The translations under genes were made by a program, and so were the position numbers. This document shows positions 19,928-34,156 of a DNA stretch of 64,000 nucleotides, piece by piece (position 1 is the stretch's first letter; each line of letters begins with the position of its first letter). Source of the stretch: Paraspadella gotoi. Taxonomy: Eukaryota > Chaetognatha. The DNA lies in the NCBI GenBank assembly GCA_051294375.1, contig CM119265.1, positions 15,662,963 to 15,726,962 of the forward strand, read 5' to 3'. Below the pieces are notes generated by a model. That model was given only the letters and a program-made list of their open reading frames with translations. It ran no database searches and was not told the origin of the DNA.

Positions 19928-20990
19928 TTTCTACTTGCACCATGAGAGAAGTCAAAGGGGTCCTTCCTTAAACGGATCAACGTCTCCTGGTTTCCATTCA
20001 AACTTACTTTGGTGTGAGTCTCGTGTCGCTTGTTTCCCCCCTTTTCCTTCCTTAAACCTCACCTTCGTCTGCCAGGAGAGAGTCACTTTCCTGCTCCGGC
20101 ATACGAATGCTCCATTATATGGATTTCTCGCTTTGATTTTAAGATTAATTTTATTTGTAACAAGGTTTTATTACAAAGTAGTAAGTCGATTTTAATTTAA
20201 CCAGAAAACAAAATGGCCGCCCATCCATTTTCTCCTCGACCTCCGAATCCTTCCATTGGTCATTTGTCCCTCGAGACGTTTTTTCTTCTGGGCGAGAGGT
20301 GACTCAGAGTCCGACTCTTCTTCCTCCCGTCAGTTTACAGTTTCTATCTCCTCTTCCTCTTCCCGCCCCATGACCCACTCGGAGGTGCGAGCGTCACGTA
20401 TTTTCTTCACGTTTCGACGCTGTAATTTTACGACGATGGGCCGATGGGGTGGACTTTGCGCGTGCTTATTGACCAAACGGTTCGATCGTGGGCCGAGCGT
20501 TTTCTCGTAATTAAAAGCCTCCCTTGGATCGTAATGAAAGCGGCGGTTTTGATGTTTATCCGTTGTCTAATTTCGTTAATATTTGTTGCAATTAAACTTC
20601 GCTTTTCATAAGACTGGATGTGGTTAGTCCATGAGCAAAGGAACAGTAGGAACTTTCAACTGGTACGATAGTCAAGTACGAATATGCGATCATCATCGTC
20701 AGTCATTCAAAGGCGCGAGTCAAAAAGTCCAAAGATACGTGGATCACCCTCTGAAAAGGAAGACATGAATTTGTTATTTATATCTCAAAGACATTTGAAA
20801 AGCATCGACAGCGTTTGTGTTGAGGGCGAATGGAATATATTTTAAGCCACCTCCTCTCTCTTATATCGCAGTGGCCCCACCTCCTCTCGACTCCTCCCTT
20901 TTTTTACGCCTCTCACTCATCCTTTCTATCCTTTTTATCTCCTCCTTTCTCTCCACCAAATCCCTTCCCGTCTTTCCTCTTCGCAATACC

Positions 20991-21349
20991 TCAACTACTC
21001 CCCTTTATCAGCTTCGTCGACGTCGTCGCCTTCGTCGTCGTAAAGATTATCGTCGTCCTCTTTCCCGGTCGTCGTCTCTCTGGCGGTCGCTTTTCAAAGT
21101 CGCCCGCGTCGTCGTTCTCATGGTATTCGTCGTCGTCGTCGTCTTCTTGGTACGCATAGTAGTCGTCTTCTTCTCCGTACGGCATAAACCGAAGACGCAT
21201 CAATGATTCATGGATTCGCCAGAAAGGGGACACGAGGAGTCGCGTCCAGAAACGACGCGACGCGTCCTCATGGTCGCAACGCGATGACGACTCTTTTCCT
21301 CTATTTTTTTTCCTACGACCTGTTAATTTTTTTTTTCTCCGCGAACCGA

Positions 21350-21386
<37 letters not shown>

Positions 21387-21431
21387 TTCAAGGACGACAA
21401 AAGACTTCGTTTTAAGACTCGTCGCCTTCAA
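20991..21431 (-). CDS. Possible acidic exon in a (GAC)n-rich block
   Basis: A 146-codon minus-strand frame. Its middle (SPFWRIHESLMRLRFMPYG, EEDDYYAYQEDDDDDEYHEN) looks coding, but both ends are low-complexity: poly-Val from (GAC)n at 21345-21385, and Thr-rich at the far end. The other strand is also open. It could be an exon of an upstream minus-strand gene or purely a product of the triplet repeats. No convincing splice pair was found. Confidence 0.25.
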
Positions 21432-22288
21432 GTTGAACCATTTCCGTACTTTTTTTATTTTGTTTTAAATATATACATTTTTTACATCGCTCGTTTTATT
21501 TTTTTTTTTCGCCTCCAAGAAATCGACATTCGAGACAACTTCGTAAGCAAAGATCCTGTCGAGAAAGGATTCAATCGTGACACCCCCGTGACAACTGCGA
21601 GACACTGAGACACCCGCGTGACAATCGTGGGACAGCCAAGTGACAAGTTTGCGTTACGGATCGAAGACGAGTCTTCGCGAAAGCTTTTGTCGGAATTTTT
21701 TTTTTTTTTTAAAGAAATCCTTTTTAACTCGTTTCGTTCACATTTTCTCTTTCTTCCTTTTTTTGTTGTGGAAATCGTATTTGAATTTTCAGCTCGTGTC
21801 GCCAACGGGTATTTGATCATTTGTGTTTGTTATCTCAGTAAGATAACGCTAAGTTCCACCAAGCACGCACGTCGCTCAATGGTCGGAATTATAATATAAT
21901 ATAATATAATTCCCATATCCTCTCGTCCCTTCTCAGTCTTCCGTCGAACAGTCAAATGTCAATCCTTTACAGACATTCATCACCTTCTCTTCTCTAGAGA
22001 AATTCTTGCCAAACAAGTAGTTTTCCCTTTCTAAGCGCCTCTTGTCATCTCATTGCTTCTGACACGCATCCTCTCCCCCATGAAGTGCATTCTGTCATCT
22101 CTTGACGTAAGTCCTGTCATTTCTTGACAGACACGTAATTCTCCCATGACGGCCCACCGGTCGGCTTACTGCGAGTGGGGAAGGGGTCGATTTCACCCCC
22201 CCGCGAGTTGGTTACACTCGGCAGTTTTATTACGCGTTGTACAAACTCATCTTCTGCGACAAACAAGAGAATTGTGAGAGAAAACAAG

Positions 22289-22289
22289 A

Positions 22290-22386
<97 letters not shown>

Positions 22387-22388
22387 AC
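22289..22388. repeat. (GA)n array with GGA/AAG breaks
   Basis: About 100 bp of interrupted GA. Confidence 0.95.
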
Positions 22389-22500
22389 AGAGAAACAAAT
22401 AAAGAATGAAAGAAGCTTAACCCTGAAACGTTCCGCTGGTCGTCGAAGTTCAAAGAGGAAAGGAAAGTTAAGAATACTGGATCTTTCGCTCTGACCGACT

Positions 22501-22566
22501 CTCTTAACCTAAACTTCTGAAGGTGAGGAGGTGAGGAGGAGGAGGTGAGGAGGTGAGGAGGTGAGG
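22501..22566. repeat. GGTGAGGA minisatellite
   Basis: Repeats of GTGAGGAG with GGA insertions in an otherwise single-copy stretch. Confidence 0.8.
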
Positions 22567-24246
22567 ACCGTCGGCGCCAACTTTTATGGATTCATACGCA
22601 CGAGGAGAAAAAAAACCCCGAGATCAAATCCTTACCCATAAACCTTTGCCAGGAACCTTACCTTTCGAATCCATTCGATTTTCTCGGATGGAATCTTGAA
22701 TCGAGATCGTAAATTCGGCCGGCGATCTCTTTCAAAGAAGGAGAGAGATTTCATGCATTTCCTTCCTTTCCTTCATTGACCACCTCTCCCTTTTTTCCTT
22801 TCCTTCTCCTTTTTTTGGGTCATTTCTAGGGACATAACGAAATCGAGAGAGAAAAAAAAGGGAAAGAAGAAAGTAATGAAGAAGAAAAAAAGGGAAGAAA
22901 AATAAAACAAAGATTAAAAATGGGCGGGGGGAAAAGTAGTGAAAGTCGGTCTTTGTTGGAGAGATTTCTCTTCCTCAGACGTTTTTACGAAAACTTATCT
23001 TTCCCGTTGCTTCATAAATAATCGGTTTACTTTTCCCAGCGTCATCGGGGAACGTTAGGTTTTGGTTATATGGATGGAGAGGCGATGTTGAAAAAAGAGA
23101 GAGAGGCATCGATGATGGGTTGGGATGGAGAGAGATTCGAAAGGAGAAACGGAGGTTTGAATAAAGGAGAAAATGGTGGGGAAAGAGGTAGGGAAGAATA
23201 GGCAATGGGGTGATGAGGTAGGTTCGAAAAGGAAAAAAAAGAAGATGGAGGAATAGGCCTTGGGGGAAGGGAGAGGTCGAGTTTGGTTCGTCAAAAAAAA
23301 AAAAAAAAAAAAAAAAGAGAAGAGATTTCGTGCGCAATCGTCCTTCTAATTCCTTCTTTTTTATTTTTCGCTCGGGCAACTTTTCTCTTCCTTCTTCGAC
23401 ATCGATCATAATTGAATTCAATTCTAATTCATTTATCTTCGTTTGGGTTTTTTTTTTCTTCGGCCGACAATATCTTTATCAAAATTTTCCTTCATTTGTA
23501 TCTTTGTTGCCTTCGGCCGAATTAAGAACCTTTTCTTAATAAAAATTAATTCTTAAAATTTATTTAAAAAAACCGCGATATTTAGATTTATGTCAACAAT
23601 TATATTGTGTAGTTTGCACAGAAACTTATAATCATTAGCCTTTTATATAATCACAAAATCCACAAAAGATTAAACATTGATTTTTAAAGATTTTTTTTTT
23701 TTTTTTGATGAGCGGGGTTTCCCGTCTCCTTGCACATGTTTATGTCCAACACTTTAACCTTTTTATATTTTAATGGAAATCGAATGACGAATCACAAAAA
23801 CGATTTTTCTCTTTTCTTCTTTCACATAAACGTAACAGTTTTTCTTCCAAAGTAAACAAACAATAAGAGAAATTTAATCGAAAATCCTTTATCGGATGTT
23901 TTTTCTCAGTTTCTGCTTTGCTCTGAATATCTTTTGTCGGATTTCTAAGTTCGGCATTCCCAAATGACTTTCTTCGCTTTTCAGCGAAAGTCAAATTTTC
24001 AATTCCTGTGTACAAATTAAAAGTCCCACGTAATACTTCAAAGCCTATTGGTATTTATTTTTTTTATATCGTTGTATTTTTATTCTAAAATAGTATCCGC
24101 TATGAATATTTCTTGAGAATTAAAATAAAGTGAAAGTTATGTAACATCTGTCAAGAAATTGATTTCGTTAATTTAATCGGACTAGTTGAATTTTTACGGA
24201 TGAGAAAATTTATTAAAAAACGGAAAACCATAACATACAATAATAG

Positions 24247-24338
24247 TATGGTTCTTTATTGATTTATTGATTTATTGATTTATTAATTGATTGATTTTTT
24301 TTTTAATGATTTATTGATTGATTGATTTATTGGTTTAT

Positions 24339-24371
<33 letters not shown>

Positions 24372-24403
24372 TATTGATTTATTGATTTATTTTTTTAATT
24401 TTT

Positions 24404-24474
<71 letters not shown>

Positions 24475-24476
24475 TT

Positions 24477-24524
<48 letters not shown>

Positions 24525-24532
24525 TCATTATT
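24247..24532. repeat. (GATTTATT)n, (TTTA)n and (CTTT)n compound array
   Basis: Three related simple repeats in succession. The counterpart in the second 9.6 kb copy is about 33915-34210, with many breaks. Confidence 0.95.
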
Positions 24533-25805
24533 TCTTTCTTTATCCCTTTCAATCTTCGAAGATTTTGCCCGATTTTAATGAACTCGGCCAAGGATATCAT
24601 TTTTTATGATTTAACATTTTTAAATTTTTTTTAAAAATAATTTTTGTTTTAAAATTGAATTCCCAGACGAGGCTCGCAAAGGAAACGAGCCAATTAAAAC
24701 AGAGTCCGTTTTTAACTTCGGAATATCGTTTTTGTTTTTTATCACTTTTCGAAAATGCAATTTTCTTTCTGTGTTCCCTTTTACCAATCTCTGTCTGTTT
24801 TTTTTTCGTACAGGTTAACGGTTCACCATAAAATGATAACGATAATTTTTCCAAATCAATTTTTTTTAAATTTTGATTCTTGGAAAATCAATAGGAGTTA
24901 ATCTTGCAGAAGAATAGCAAAACATGACAAACGAACATAAGGAGACAAACAGACAAACTTTGAAGCCGAATTAACAAGATGCAGAGATGCAAAAAAAAAT
25001 TAAAAAAAAAGAATACAAATTGAAAATTGATACAATCGATTCTAAATTATATTTTTTTTCATGGATTCGATTCAAACCACGCGCGGTGTAATAATATGTT
25101 TTGAATTGGAACCCAATTTAAAATTCGCGACCAAATATAAGTGATTTTGGTCTGAAACCCACGACATATCGCTTCCATCGATTGAATCCAAGCAGTGAGA
25201 TTTGTTTACAAAGAACCAAATATAACATTGACCTCGTTTCCACTTTGTATCATTGTTCTTTTTCTTTTCATAATAATCATTGTTCAGTTGGATTGTTCTC
25301 TTTTTTCCGTTTTCGAGTCTCGAGTCTCGATTTCTTTTTCCGACTTCGAAACCCGAGATTCTCGGCCGAGAAAAGAAATAAAGGATCACGCCGGAGAATA
25401 TCCAGTAAAGATCCGGAAGTGTCGTTTTTCCGGCGGATAAAAGTTGAGTCGGTTATCGGCGATCGGCGAGCGTCGAAACTCGAGACGCTACCGACGAGAT
25501 GGACGTCGTTGTCGTCGTCGTCGACGTAGTCGTCGTCGTCGACATGGTCCGTGTTCTTCACCCTTCGGCCAATCAACTCATTACCGACACTCGCCCCCCA
25601 ACTGCGCAAGAGACAAAAATCTCTCTCTTTCTTCATGTTTTTGTGAGGGAAGGAGTAGAGAGATAAGACATAATTAAAAATATTATGCAAAAAGAAACGG
25701 AAGGCAAAAAGGATCTGTAAAAGTTTTAAAAAGTTAAAAATTGAATAGTTATAGTTCGAAAGGAGACGAGCGAGAAAAAGGGAATAAAAAGTAAAAAGAA
25801 AAAAA

Positions 25806-25851
25806 ATATAAGAAAGAAAGCAAGAAAGAAAGAAAGAAAAAAAGAAAGAAA

Positions 25852-25896
<45 letters not shown>

Positions 25897-26005
25897 AAAT
25901 AAAGAAAAGAAAAGAAAAGAAAAGAAAAGAAAAGAAAAGAAAAGAAAAGAAAAGAAAAGAAAAGAAAAGAAAAGAAAAGAAAAGAAAAGAAAAGAAAAGA
26001 AAAGG
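25806..26005. repeat. (AAAG)n/(AAAAG)n array
   Basis: An almost pure A/G tract of about 200 bp; the second-copy counterpart at about 35460-35660 is scrambled by indels. Confidence 0.95.
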
Positions 26006-26661
26006 AAAAAAATGAGGAAAAAATAGACTAAAATTTCGTCGAGTCAACCATTTCATGCGACGGGGATGGCTTACCTTGGCGAGATTTAATCTTTCGCCAA
26101 AAACCATTCGGCATTCCCTTCTCCCTTCTCCCTTCTCCCTTCTCCCTTCTCACCCATTCTCCACTTTTCTTCATTTCTCTTCGTATCATTTCATTTTTTT
26201 TTTTAGGTTTCAGTTCATTTTTATCTTAAACAAGCCATCTTCATTACAAAACTCCTAATCTTATATAATTATTCCGACCCCTCAGTCTTAGGCTCGCACC
26301 CCTGCCCTTTTTGCCAGCCCGCCACCCCCCTTCCGCGGCCCATGATCCGTCAGGGCCGCGGTCATCGCCCGCTCTATCGAGACTCCATCAATCAGAGAAC
26401 CACCTCGACTCTCGACGCGTTGAAGCCTCCAAGGATTCCGTCCGATCGGTCTGTCTGTCTGTCTGTCAATCTTTTCATTTGTCCGGCCTCAGTTTTTCTG
26501 TGTTGAAAATAATTTTTTTTAACATAAAAGAATATTAATAATAGTTAAGTTGAGGAGGCATGTTTTTGTTCTCATCTTTTATTGCAATAACCGTTTTACC
26601 GGCAGAAGGCAAAAGCAGAACTATTGGATAGATAAGAGCGGGCGGGAGAGAAAAAATAATT

Positions 26662-26737
<76 letters not shown>

Positions 26738-29305
26738 ATAAAATTAGAATATATAAAAGTTTGGTATCCGATTTTTGGGTATTATAATCGTAGTCTTGTC
26801 TCAAATTTAGCTAAAATCCGATTATAATAATATAATGTAATATAATAATCCGATTATAATTGCGAGTATCGTTGCTCATTAGTAAATCCACCCACGACAA
26901 AATTATGACGTTTTCACGTCTTTTTAAAATTTTTCTGTGACAATTGTAAACATCGACGTGATACTTCCGCAGGACAAAATGTTCTAACAACCGAGCGTAT
27001 TAAACGTCTAAAACTACACTGATTCTTCTGTCTATTAATCATTAACTTAGTCAGGTGAATTCTGTCGGCCTCGATTCTTACTAAGAACCGACAAACTCCG
27101 CTTCACCGACCGACCGACCACCTGAAACGACAACGACAACAACAAAAACGCCTCCGACGACGAAAACCTCGGAAATGCGAAACTGGAGCCGCTTTGACCT
27201 CAACGGAGATTGTGTTTTGTGCCCAAAGCGAGAGCGTCTTTTGCCCCCGAGCCAAATCGTCGTTTTCTATTCGACGACAGAAGACGCTATTTGTTCAGAG
27301 GAGAAAATTTAACTTTATGCGCAATTTATGTTGTTTAAAGTGTACTGTTTCGCAATATCCAGAATGATGGATTTCGTTGGTTTATTGCGTAACTTAGCAA
27401 TAAGTACCTTTATACTACTTACTAGTTCGGGCTGCTGGGTGTATCAATGTATGCCTCATTTTTCTCTCTCGTGTAAACTTAGTAAATCTAGTAAAACAAA
27501 GTGTAAATGTTTCTATCTGCCAGCAATCTCCCGACGAATCCACAACTACTAATTTCCTCATCGATCCTCTTCCATCGATCCCAGCCTTGTCAGCCTCCCC
27601 AACCCCCGTAACTATCCACCCCTAAGTCTCCACCCTCTCGAAATCAAACACCCTTTCCCAACTCTCCCTCCTTTTTCGAGAAAAAACCCCGAATTCCCAG
27701 GGTTTGGGGTGTTGTTGTTGTTATCGTCGCTCCTAAAAAGGCCCACCGTCATTGAGAACGACAAGAGGATGACGACGAAGACGACGACGAAGAAGACGAC
27801 GACGAACAAAAGGTTTTCTTCTCCGCGAAGAAAATCGGTTCTTATTTCCTTTTTTTTTTTCTTCTTCTTTTCGTTGCGTTAAAAATCTTTCTTTTATTTG
27901 CAATAGACACATTTTTTTCCTTGCGGTCTCTTTTTTTTAGAGGATTCTTGCGCTACTTAGAACAAACCCTCCAGGGAGCCAGTCTTGGAGTAGCCTCTCC
28001 ATCGAACCATTTTTGCTTTGACGAACTGGTCCGACGTCCTCGCTGAAGTTGCAGAGATTGCCCGAAGGGAACTCCGGGTTACATCCGGGGTTTCCCCCGG
28101 AGTTTCCCTCGTTCCTCCCTTCGCTCGATCACTCACCCGTCGACGCGTTCAATCACACCGCTTTTTTTTCTCACGGAATTCTCACCTTTTTTTTTTGAGT
28201 TGATGATTCACAAAGGGTTGTTGTCTAGTGTAAACAACCCCAAAATACTCTCCGCCCCCATGAACTAGAATTTCGTCGCTATTTCAAGAATCACTATTTA
28301 TATTTAAAAAAAAACCTCTTTTTAAAAGCGGTTTTTTTTGGCTATATACCTTTCCCGCAATTTCAATGTTGGTGTCTTCGAGATTTTTTCGCCCTTTTAC
28401 AAAAAAAGGCCGAAACAGTGGAGTCGCGTTTCTGAGTTTCACCTTTTCTTATCTCGCGGCGGCGAATCTGGAAATTTTCATCGTTCTCCGACTCTTGTCT
28501 TCGTTTTTTTAATCTTCATCTTCGTTTCTTCTTTCGTTTTCATCATCATCTTCGTTTGTTTTGCTTTTTCAAATTCGTCTTTTTCTTTCTCATTTTAAAC
28601 CGCGATGCTTTTTTTTATCATCTTCTTTTTCCTGCGCTTTGTCGAGTTTTCTTCGAATCTTTTTAACGAAATTTTAAAAAAAGGGGATAAATTTTTTAAA
28701 AAGATTAACAAAAAAAAAAAAGCTACTCGACTTCGTATTTTTGTCATTTTTCGAAAGAAAAAAAATTCCCGGAAACGTTGAAAAACGTGACGGGAGAAAA
28801 AAAATTTAGAAAACGAGGGAAACGTGAATTCGTGCAACGAAAAATTGGAAATCAATTGGAGAAATATAGAAAGAAAGAATTGAGAATGAAAGAAAAAAAA
28901 GAAAGCAAAAAAAGAAAAGAATAAAAAAGTGAGAACGAGTAAACAAAAAAGAAAAAAACAACAAAAAAACATCTCACCAAAAAGTAGTAAATCTCGACCA
29001 TTTTCCGCCTGTTTCTGTCGAGTCACGCGCAATTCGCGTTTTTCCTTCTCTGGCGCCTCTCGGGGGCCTCACGCGCATTTTAGCGGGCCTTTTCTTGTCT
29101 TTTAATACAAAACAGGAATCACCTAGACGTCGGTCCCTCGTGGGTAATTGTGTATACTGGATTTTCGTGGACCAAGTGAGGTTTTCTCGCTGTACGCTTT
29201 AGAAACCGCGCTAAGTTACTGCGGCGAAATTGATTAGTTTTGATACCAAATTTCTAAAAACGAAAATAATAATCGACTCTTCTCTCTTTCTCTCTCTCCT
29301 CTCTC

Positions 29306-29370
<65 letters not shown>

Positions 29371-29712
29371 TATATTTGTGTTTTGTTAATTTTGTTATTT
29401 CATGATAAAACTTCAAACAATAAAAAAAAACATTTCAAAATTTACCATATCAAAATAATCTTTTCGTCTTCGGCTTTCAATATATTTGCCCTTGCCAAGG
29501 GTAAGTCTTCCTTTTGTGAGTTCATAACTTCTTTGGAGTTTATGCAAAGCCAAACGGAAGGGGGTCACCAATGCAAATTAGCGGCATTAATTATGAATAT
29601 TGAATAAGTACCGATACTTGCTTTGCAGATCAGTATAACTGCAGTCTAACAGTATGAGTGTGAAATATTCTTCTTGTCTTTAAACGTTAATCTAAAACCA
29701 ATTTGTTAAACA

Positions 29713-29751
<39 letters not shown>

Positions 29752-30469
29752 TCTCTTTCTTAATATATGTTTATCGATAAACAATTTTTTGTTCTTTTGA
29801 ATGTCGTCTCTCCACTCACTCGCGCTTTTCACAAATTCGGTCGTATGCAAATGAATTTTTTGCGTTTGTCGCGCGGCGGCGAGTCAGAGAGAGAGAGAGA
29901 GAGAAAAAGAGAGTGAGGCTTATTTGCTGATCGACTCAAAAACACAAAATCCGATTTTTTTTCTTTCTTTTTTTTCGCAGGATATATTTTTTTCTTGTTC
30001 TCTGTCGTCTAAGTCACCACTGCGTGAAAAGAATACAACTTTTTTGGGGTGAAAATTCAAAGAAAATCTGAAAAAAAAATTTTCAAAGTTCCGTCGCGAA
30101 ACGAATCAAAACTGTGAACTCGTAGTCAAATTCAGTTGATGTGAAAAAACTAAAAACGTGAAAAAAAAATTGGAAATTTATCGACATAAAAAGAACAAAA
30201 GTTTTGACGAGAAAAAGTCGGCGAAACGACCGGTAAAGAAAAAAAAAACTATAAGTGCAAGTATAATCGTTAAAAGGAAAAAGCGTGTTTAGAACATGAA
30301 AAAATAAACAAAAAAAAAAAACCTCTTTCAAATATTACATCATAAAAATCAGGAGGAAATTTCTGATCCTTAAATCTCGACTAAAAAATCAACTTATATA
30401 TTCCTCCCTCCATTTAATAAAGATCACAGTCAAAAGTTAAGCCCCCCTTAAATTTTCCCGCCTTTTGCC

Positions 30470-31100
30470 CTCCCGTTCGTGGAGTTAATATCATGCGCCA
30501 TTGACGTCGAAGATTGGCCGCCGCCACCGCTGCCGTCGCTGCCGCCACCGCTGCCGTCGCTGCCGCCGCCGCCGCCGCTGTTGCCGCGGGGGTTTTCCGC
30601 TTCCGTCGCCTCGGTGGCCGCCGCCCTCGACGCCTCGCCTCGTTTTCGTCTCTTCGGTCTGAAAACTCTCACCAGCCATCGACGCCGTTGCTTAGTAACG
30701 CGGAACTAACGCTCCCTAACGACGTCGGCCTCGGTTCCTTGGCGACGCTGGTCGCCGGAAAACAACAAGCTCGTCGCCTGGGGAATAATGCGATTCCCAG
30801 ACGCCCGTTCGACGACGACGACAATAAAGACGACAAATACGACTACGCTCTCGCTCTTACATCGAACCGCCAGCGCCTCTGTGACGCGCCCGGGCGTTAA
30901 TTCGCACGCGTCGCTTTGCAAATGTGAGCGCGACTCTGATTGATCCGCCAGCGTTATCCTCAGATCTCAGCGACCTCTCTCGTTACGAGCAATGTGCGCC
31001 CCGCTCGAAGTTGTGGCGCCCGGGTTTCGGGTCATTTCTGGTCCCAATACGAAAACGTTTCTTCCTGCCGGGAAAGAAGGAGGGGCTAAAATCGGTAAGA
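30470..31100. promoter_or_regulatory. GC- and CpG-rich block (promoter-like), copy 1
   Basis: A clear jump in CG dinucleotides inside AT-rich sequence, with repeated GCCGTCGCTGCCGCCACC units (30520-30570) and GTTGCTTAGTAAC at about 30685, which resembles an RFX X-box with a 1-nt spacer. Open frames on both strands look compositional. The counterpart is about 40030-40690. No transcript start can be assigned. Confidence 0.35.
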
Positions 31101-32459
31101 CCGCCGAAATTACTACCACCACGATAGTGATAAATTTATAATGGGTCGTTAATAAATCAATGGGTAATCGTCTGAATTTGTTATTTTGGTTGAGTTTCGC
31201 TTGATCGTGAATTGACCCGTTTCGAGAGGTCTATTTCGAGAGCGGAGAAGGACCTCCCACTTTTTTACGTCTCCGCCTTAAAACTAAAGACTTTAAAATC
31301 CGTCGGGACGGAGTCCTCACCACTTCAGAGGCGCCTGCCTCTCCCCTTCGCCCTTTGTCAATGAAAAAACAACTATGGAGAAAAGGGAGGGATAGTTCTT
31401 TCATTAATCACAGAGAAAATATACATTCTGTAATTATAATAGATATTCCTTGCAACAATTACTGGCGCCTGGTATCGACCTTGGTATCATTTATCGTTAA
31501 TCATCGCCAACCTGGCCAAGTGGCCATGTTTCCCAGTCCTTTTGCCACCCTCGAACCGTAACACCCTAACTTAACTTTTTTTCCAGTTTTTTTTTCCTCC
31601 AACACCCGTTCTTCACGACACACCCCAATGTTTCCCTCTCGTGGCAACACCCTTTCCCAAGTGACTTTGTTTTTCCTCTCGAAAGTAAAACATTTTAACC
31701 AATTACCATCTTCGTCTAGTTTTTTTTTCATTTTTTATTCCCTTTTTTCTGTTTTTTCTTTCTCGAGGATTTTGTTTTCTCTCTCAACTTCCATTTTTTG
31801 CCTGATGATAAATCTTTTTTATTTTCGGATTCCCGTTTTATTTTCGCCTCTAGGGGTAGTATACGAGTCTTCCGTACCAAAATATAAAAAAAAATAACAA
31901 AAAACTATCGGTTGACCTCGCGTAAACTAAGCTTACGTTTAGATTATTGTGAGAGGAAAATGAATGGAAAAGAGACGCGTGATTCTCCTCGCACCTGTTT
32001 TGTGTTCGAGAAACCAGTTTTTATCCGGTCATTTTTTTTTTCGTCATAACAATTCGAGACGAAATATTACGTAGATTTTGTTCGCCACGATTCAAAGAAA
32101 ACGTATCGATTAATAATATACTTAAATTGATTAATTATATTATGATTTAAATTCCCATTTTTTATTTTTCTTCGATTAATCATCCTATATTTTTTTTTCG
32201 CGTCTCACAACAGGTTTTCTAGAACCTGGCGCTCATACAGGCCTTTTTTGTTTTTACACGCCCCAAACTGAGAGTCCGATTTCACCTTTTTTTTATTCTC
32301 CGAACTGTTTATTCTATTTCTCAAGTTTAAGCCTCCAAACCAATGTATATTTTTTCGAAATTAAAACCATTCTAAATCGAGCTGTGTCGAGACGGCAGCT
32401 ATTTTTTTGAAGGGTTCTCTACAAAACATTCCAACACTTAAATTACGAAAGGAGAAAAA

Positions 32460-32516
32460 TAAAATATTATATTATATATTATATATTATATTTATTATAT
32501 TATATTATATATTATT
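32460..32516. repeat. ATTAT low-complexity block
   Basis: Repeats of TTATATTATAT; the counterpart lies at about 42008-42064. Confidence 0.85.
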
Positions 32517-32929
32517 TTGCTCACATAGAACATACAACCTCGGTCAAACCCACTTGACCTTAACGTTGACCTTTGTAAATACCATTGTAATAGACTAGCA
32601 TCTGAGCATTTTGACAGTTATTGTTTATAACCATGTTGAAGAATAAATCATTCTTGATCTGAAACTTGTGTTGTCATAATATCGTGTTGTGATGCGATTT
32701 GGTTAGTTTACATATTTTTCATAATAATTACGTTGTAACCTTAATTTTCTATTTCTAAATTCAATATATATTACCCAATACGTATTTCTTCTCTAATGTA
32801 AGTAACCGAAGGGTTCGAATATATTCCAGGTCGGCGATGTCTCCCACCGCCGAACATCCGAGGAGTCTCTTTCCAAACTTTACCTTTTTGCGGTTTTCCC
32901 TTTTTTATTCCTCGAATTCGTCAATGACT

Positions 32930-32960
32930 GGGGAAGGGAGAGGTCGAGTTTGGTTCGGCC

Positions 32961-32992
<32 letters not shown>

Positions 32993-34092
32993 AGAGATTT
33001 CGTGCGCAATCGTCCTTCTATTCTTCTTTTTTTATTTTTTCGCTCGGGCAACTTTTCTCTTCCTTCTCGACATCGATCATATGAATCAATTTCTATCATT
33101 TATCTTCGTTCGGGTTTTTTTTTTCTTCGCGCGACAATATCTTTATCAAAATTTTCCCTTCATTTGCATCTTTGTTGCCTTCGGCCGAATTTAAGAACCG
33201 TTTCTTAATAAAAATTAATTCTTAAAATTTATTTAAAAAAACCGCGATATTTAGATTTATGTCAACAATTATATTGTAGTTTGCACAGAAACTTATAATC
33301 ATTAGCCTTTTATATAATCACAAAATCCACAAAAGATTAAACATTGATTTTTAAAGATTTTTTTTTTTTTGATGAGCGGGGTTTCCGTCTCCTTGCACAT
33401 GTTTATGTCCAACACTTTAACCTTTTATATTTTAATGGAAATCGAATGAACGAATCACAAAACGATTTTTCTCTTTCTTCTTCACATAAACGTAACAGTT
33501 TTTCTTCCAAAGTAACAAACAATAAGAGAAATTTATCGAAATTCCTTTATCGGATGTTTTTTTCTCAGTTTCTGCTTTGCTCTGATATCTTTTGTCGATT
33601 TCTAAGTTCGGCATTTCCCAAATGACTTTTCTTCGCTTTTCAGCGAAAGTAATTTTCATTCCTGTGTACAATAAAAAGTCCACGTAATACTTCAAAGCCT
33701 ATTGGTATTTATTTTTTTTATATCGTTGTATTTTATTCTAAAATAGTATCCGCTATGAATATTTCTTGAGAATTAAAATAAAGTGAAAGTTATGTAACAT
33801 CTGTCAAGAAATTGATTCGTTAATTTAATCGGACTAGTTGAATTTTACGGATGAGAAAATTTATTAAAAAAAAACGGAAAACGAAAAAAACATACAATAA
33901 TAGTATGGTTCTTTATTGATTTATTGATTTATTGATTTATTAATTGATTGATTGATTTTTTATGATTTATTGATTGATTGATTTATGTTATTGATTTATT
34001 TATTGATTGATTTATTGATTGATTATTGATTTATTGATTTATTGATTGATTTTTTAATTTTTAAATTTATTTATTTATTTATTTATTTATTT

Positions 34093-34156
<64 letters not shown>

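Larger units (their letters stand above)
23263..32929. repeat. 9.6 kb tandem unit, copy 1 (better sequence)
   Basis: Begins GGGGAAGGGAGAGGTCGAG and ends CGTCAATGACT; the whole stretch recurs in the same order at 32930-42478. It holds (GATTTATT)n and (TTTA)n arrays (24247-24476), (CTTT)n (24477-24532), an AAAG/AAAAG block (25806-26005), a CCCTTCT minisatellite (26112-26152), GA/CT arrays (26663-26734, 29281-29370), a GC-rich block (30470-31100) and an AT-only block (32460-32516). No convincing gene was found in it; the best small frame is MRNWSRFDLNGDCVLC, from 27175. Confidence 0.95.

Noticed and set aside
29230-29607. Plus-strand frame ending KLAALIMNIE, possibly an exon
   Set aside because: Only about 45 codons are non-repetitive, no clear acceptor was found, and copy 2 does not preserve the frame.
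30479-30900. Gly/Ser- or Pro/Ala-rich protein in the GC-rich block
   Set aside because: All frames reflect the GCCGTC/GCCACC repeats; no splice structure supports them.
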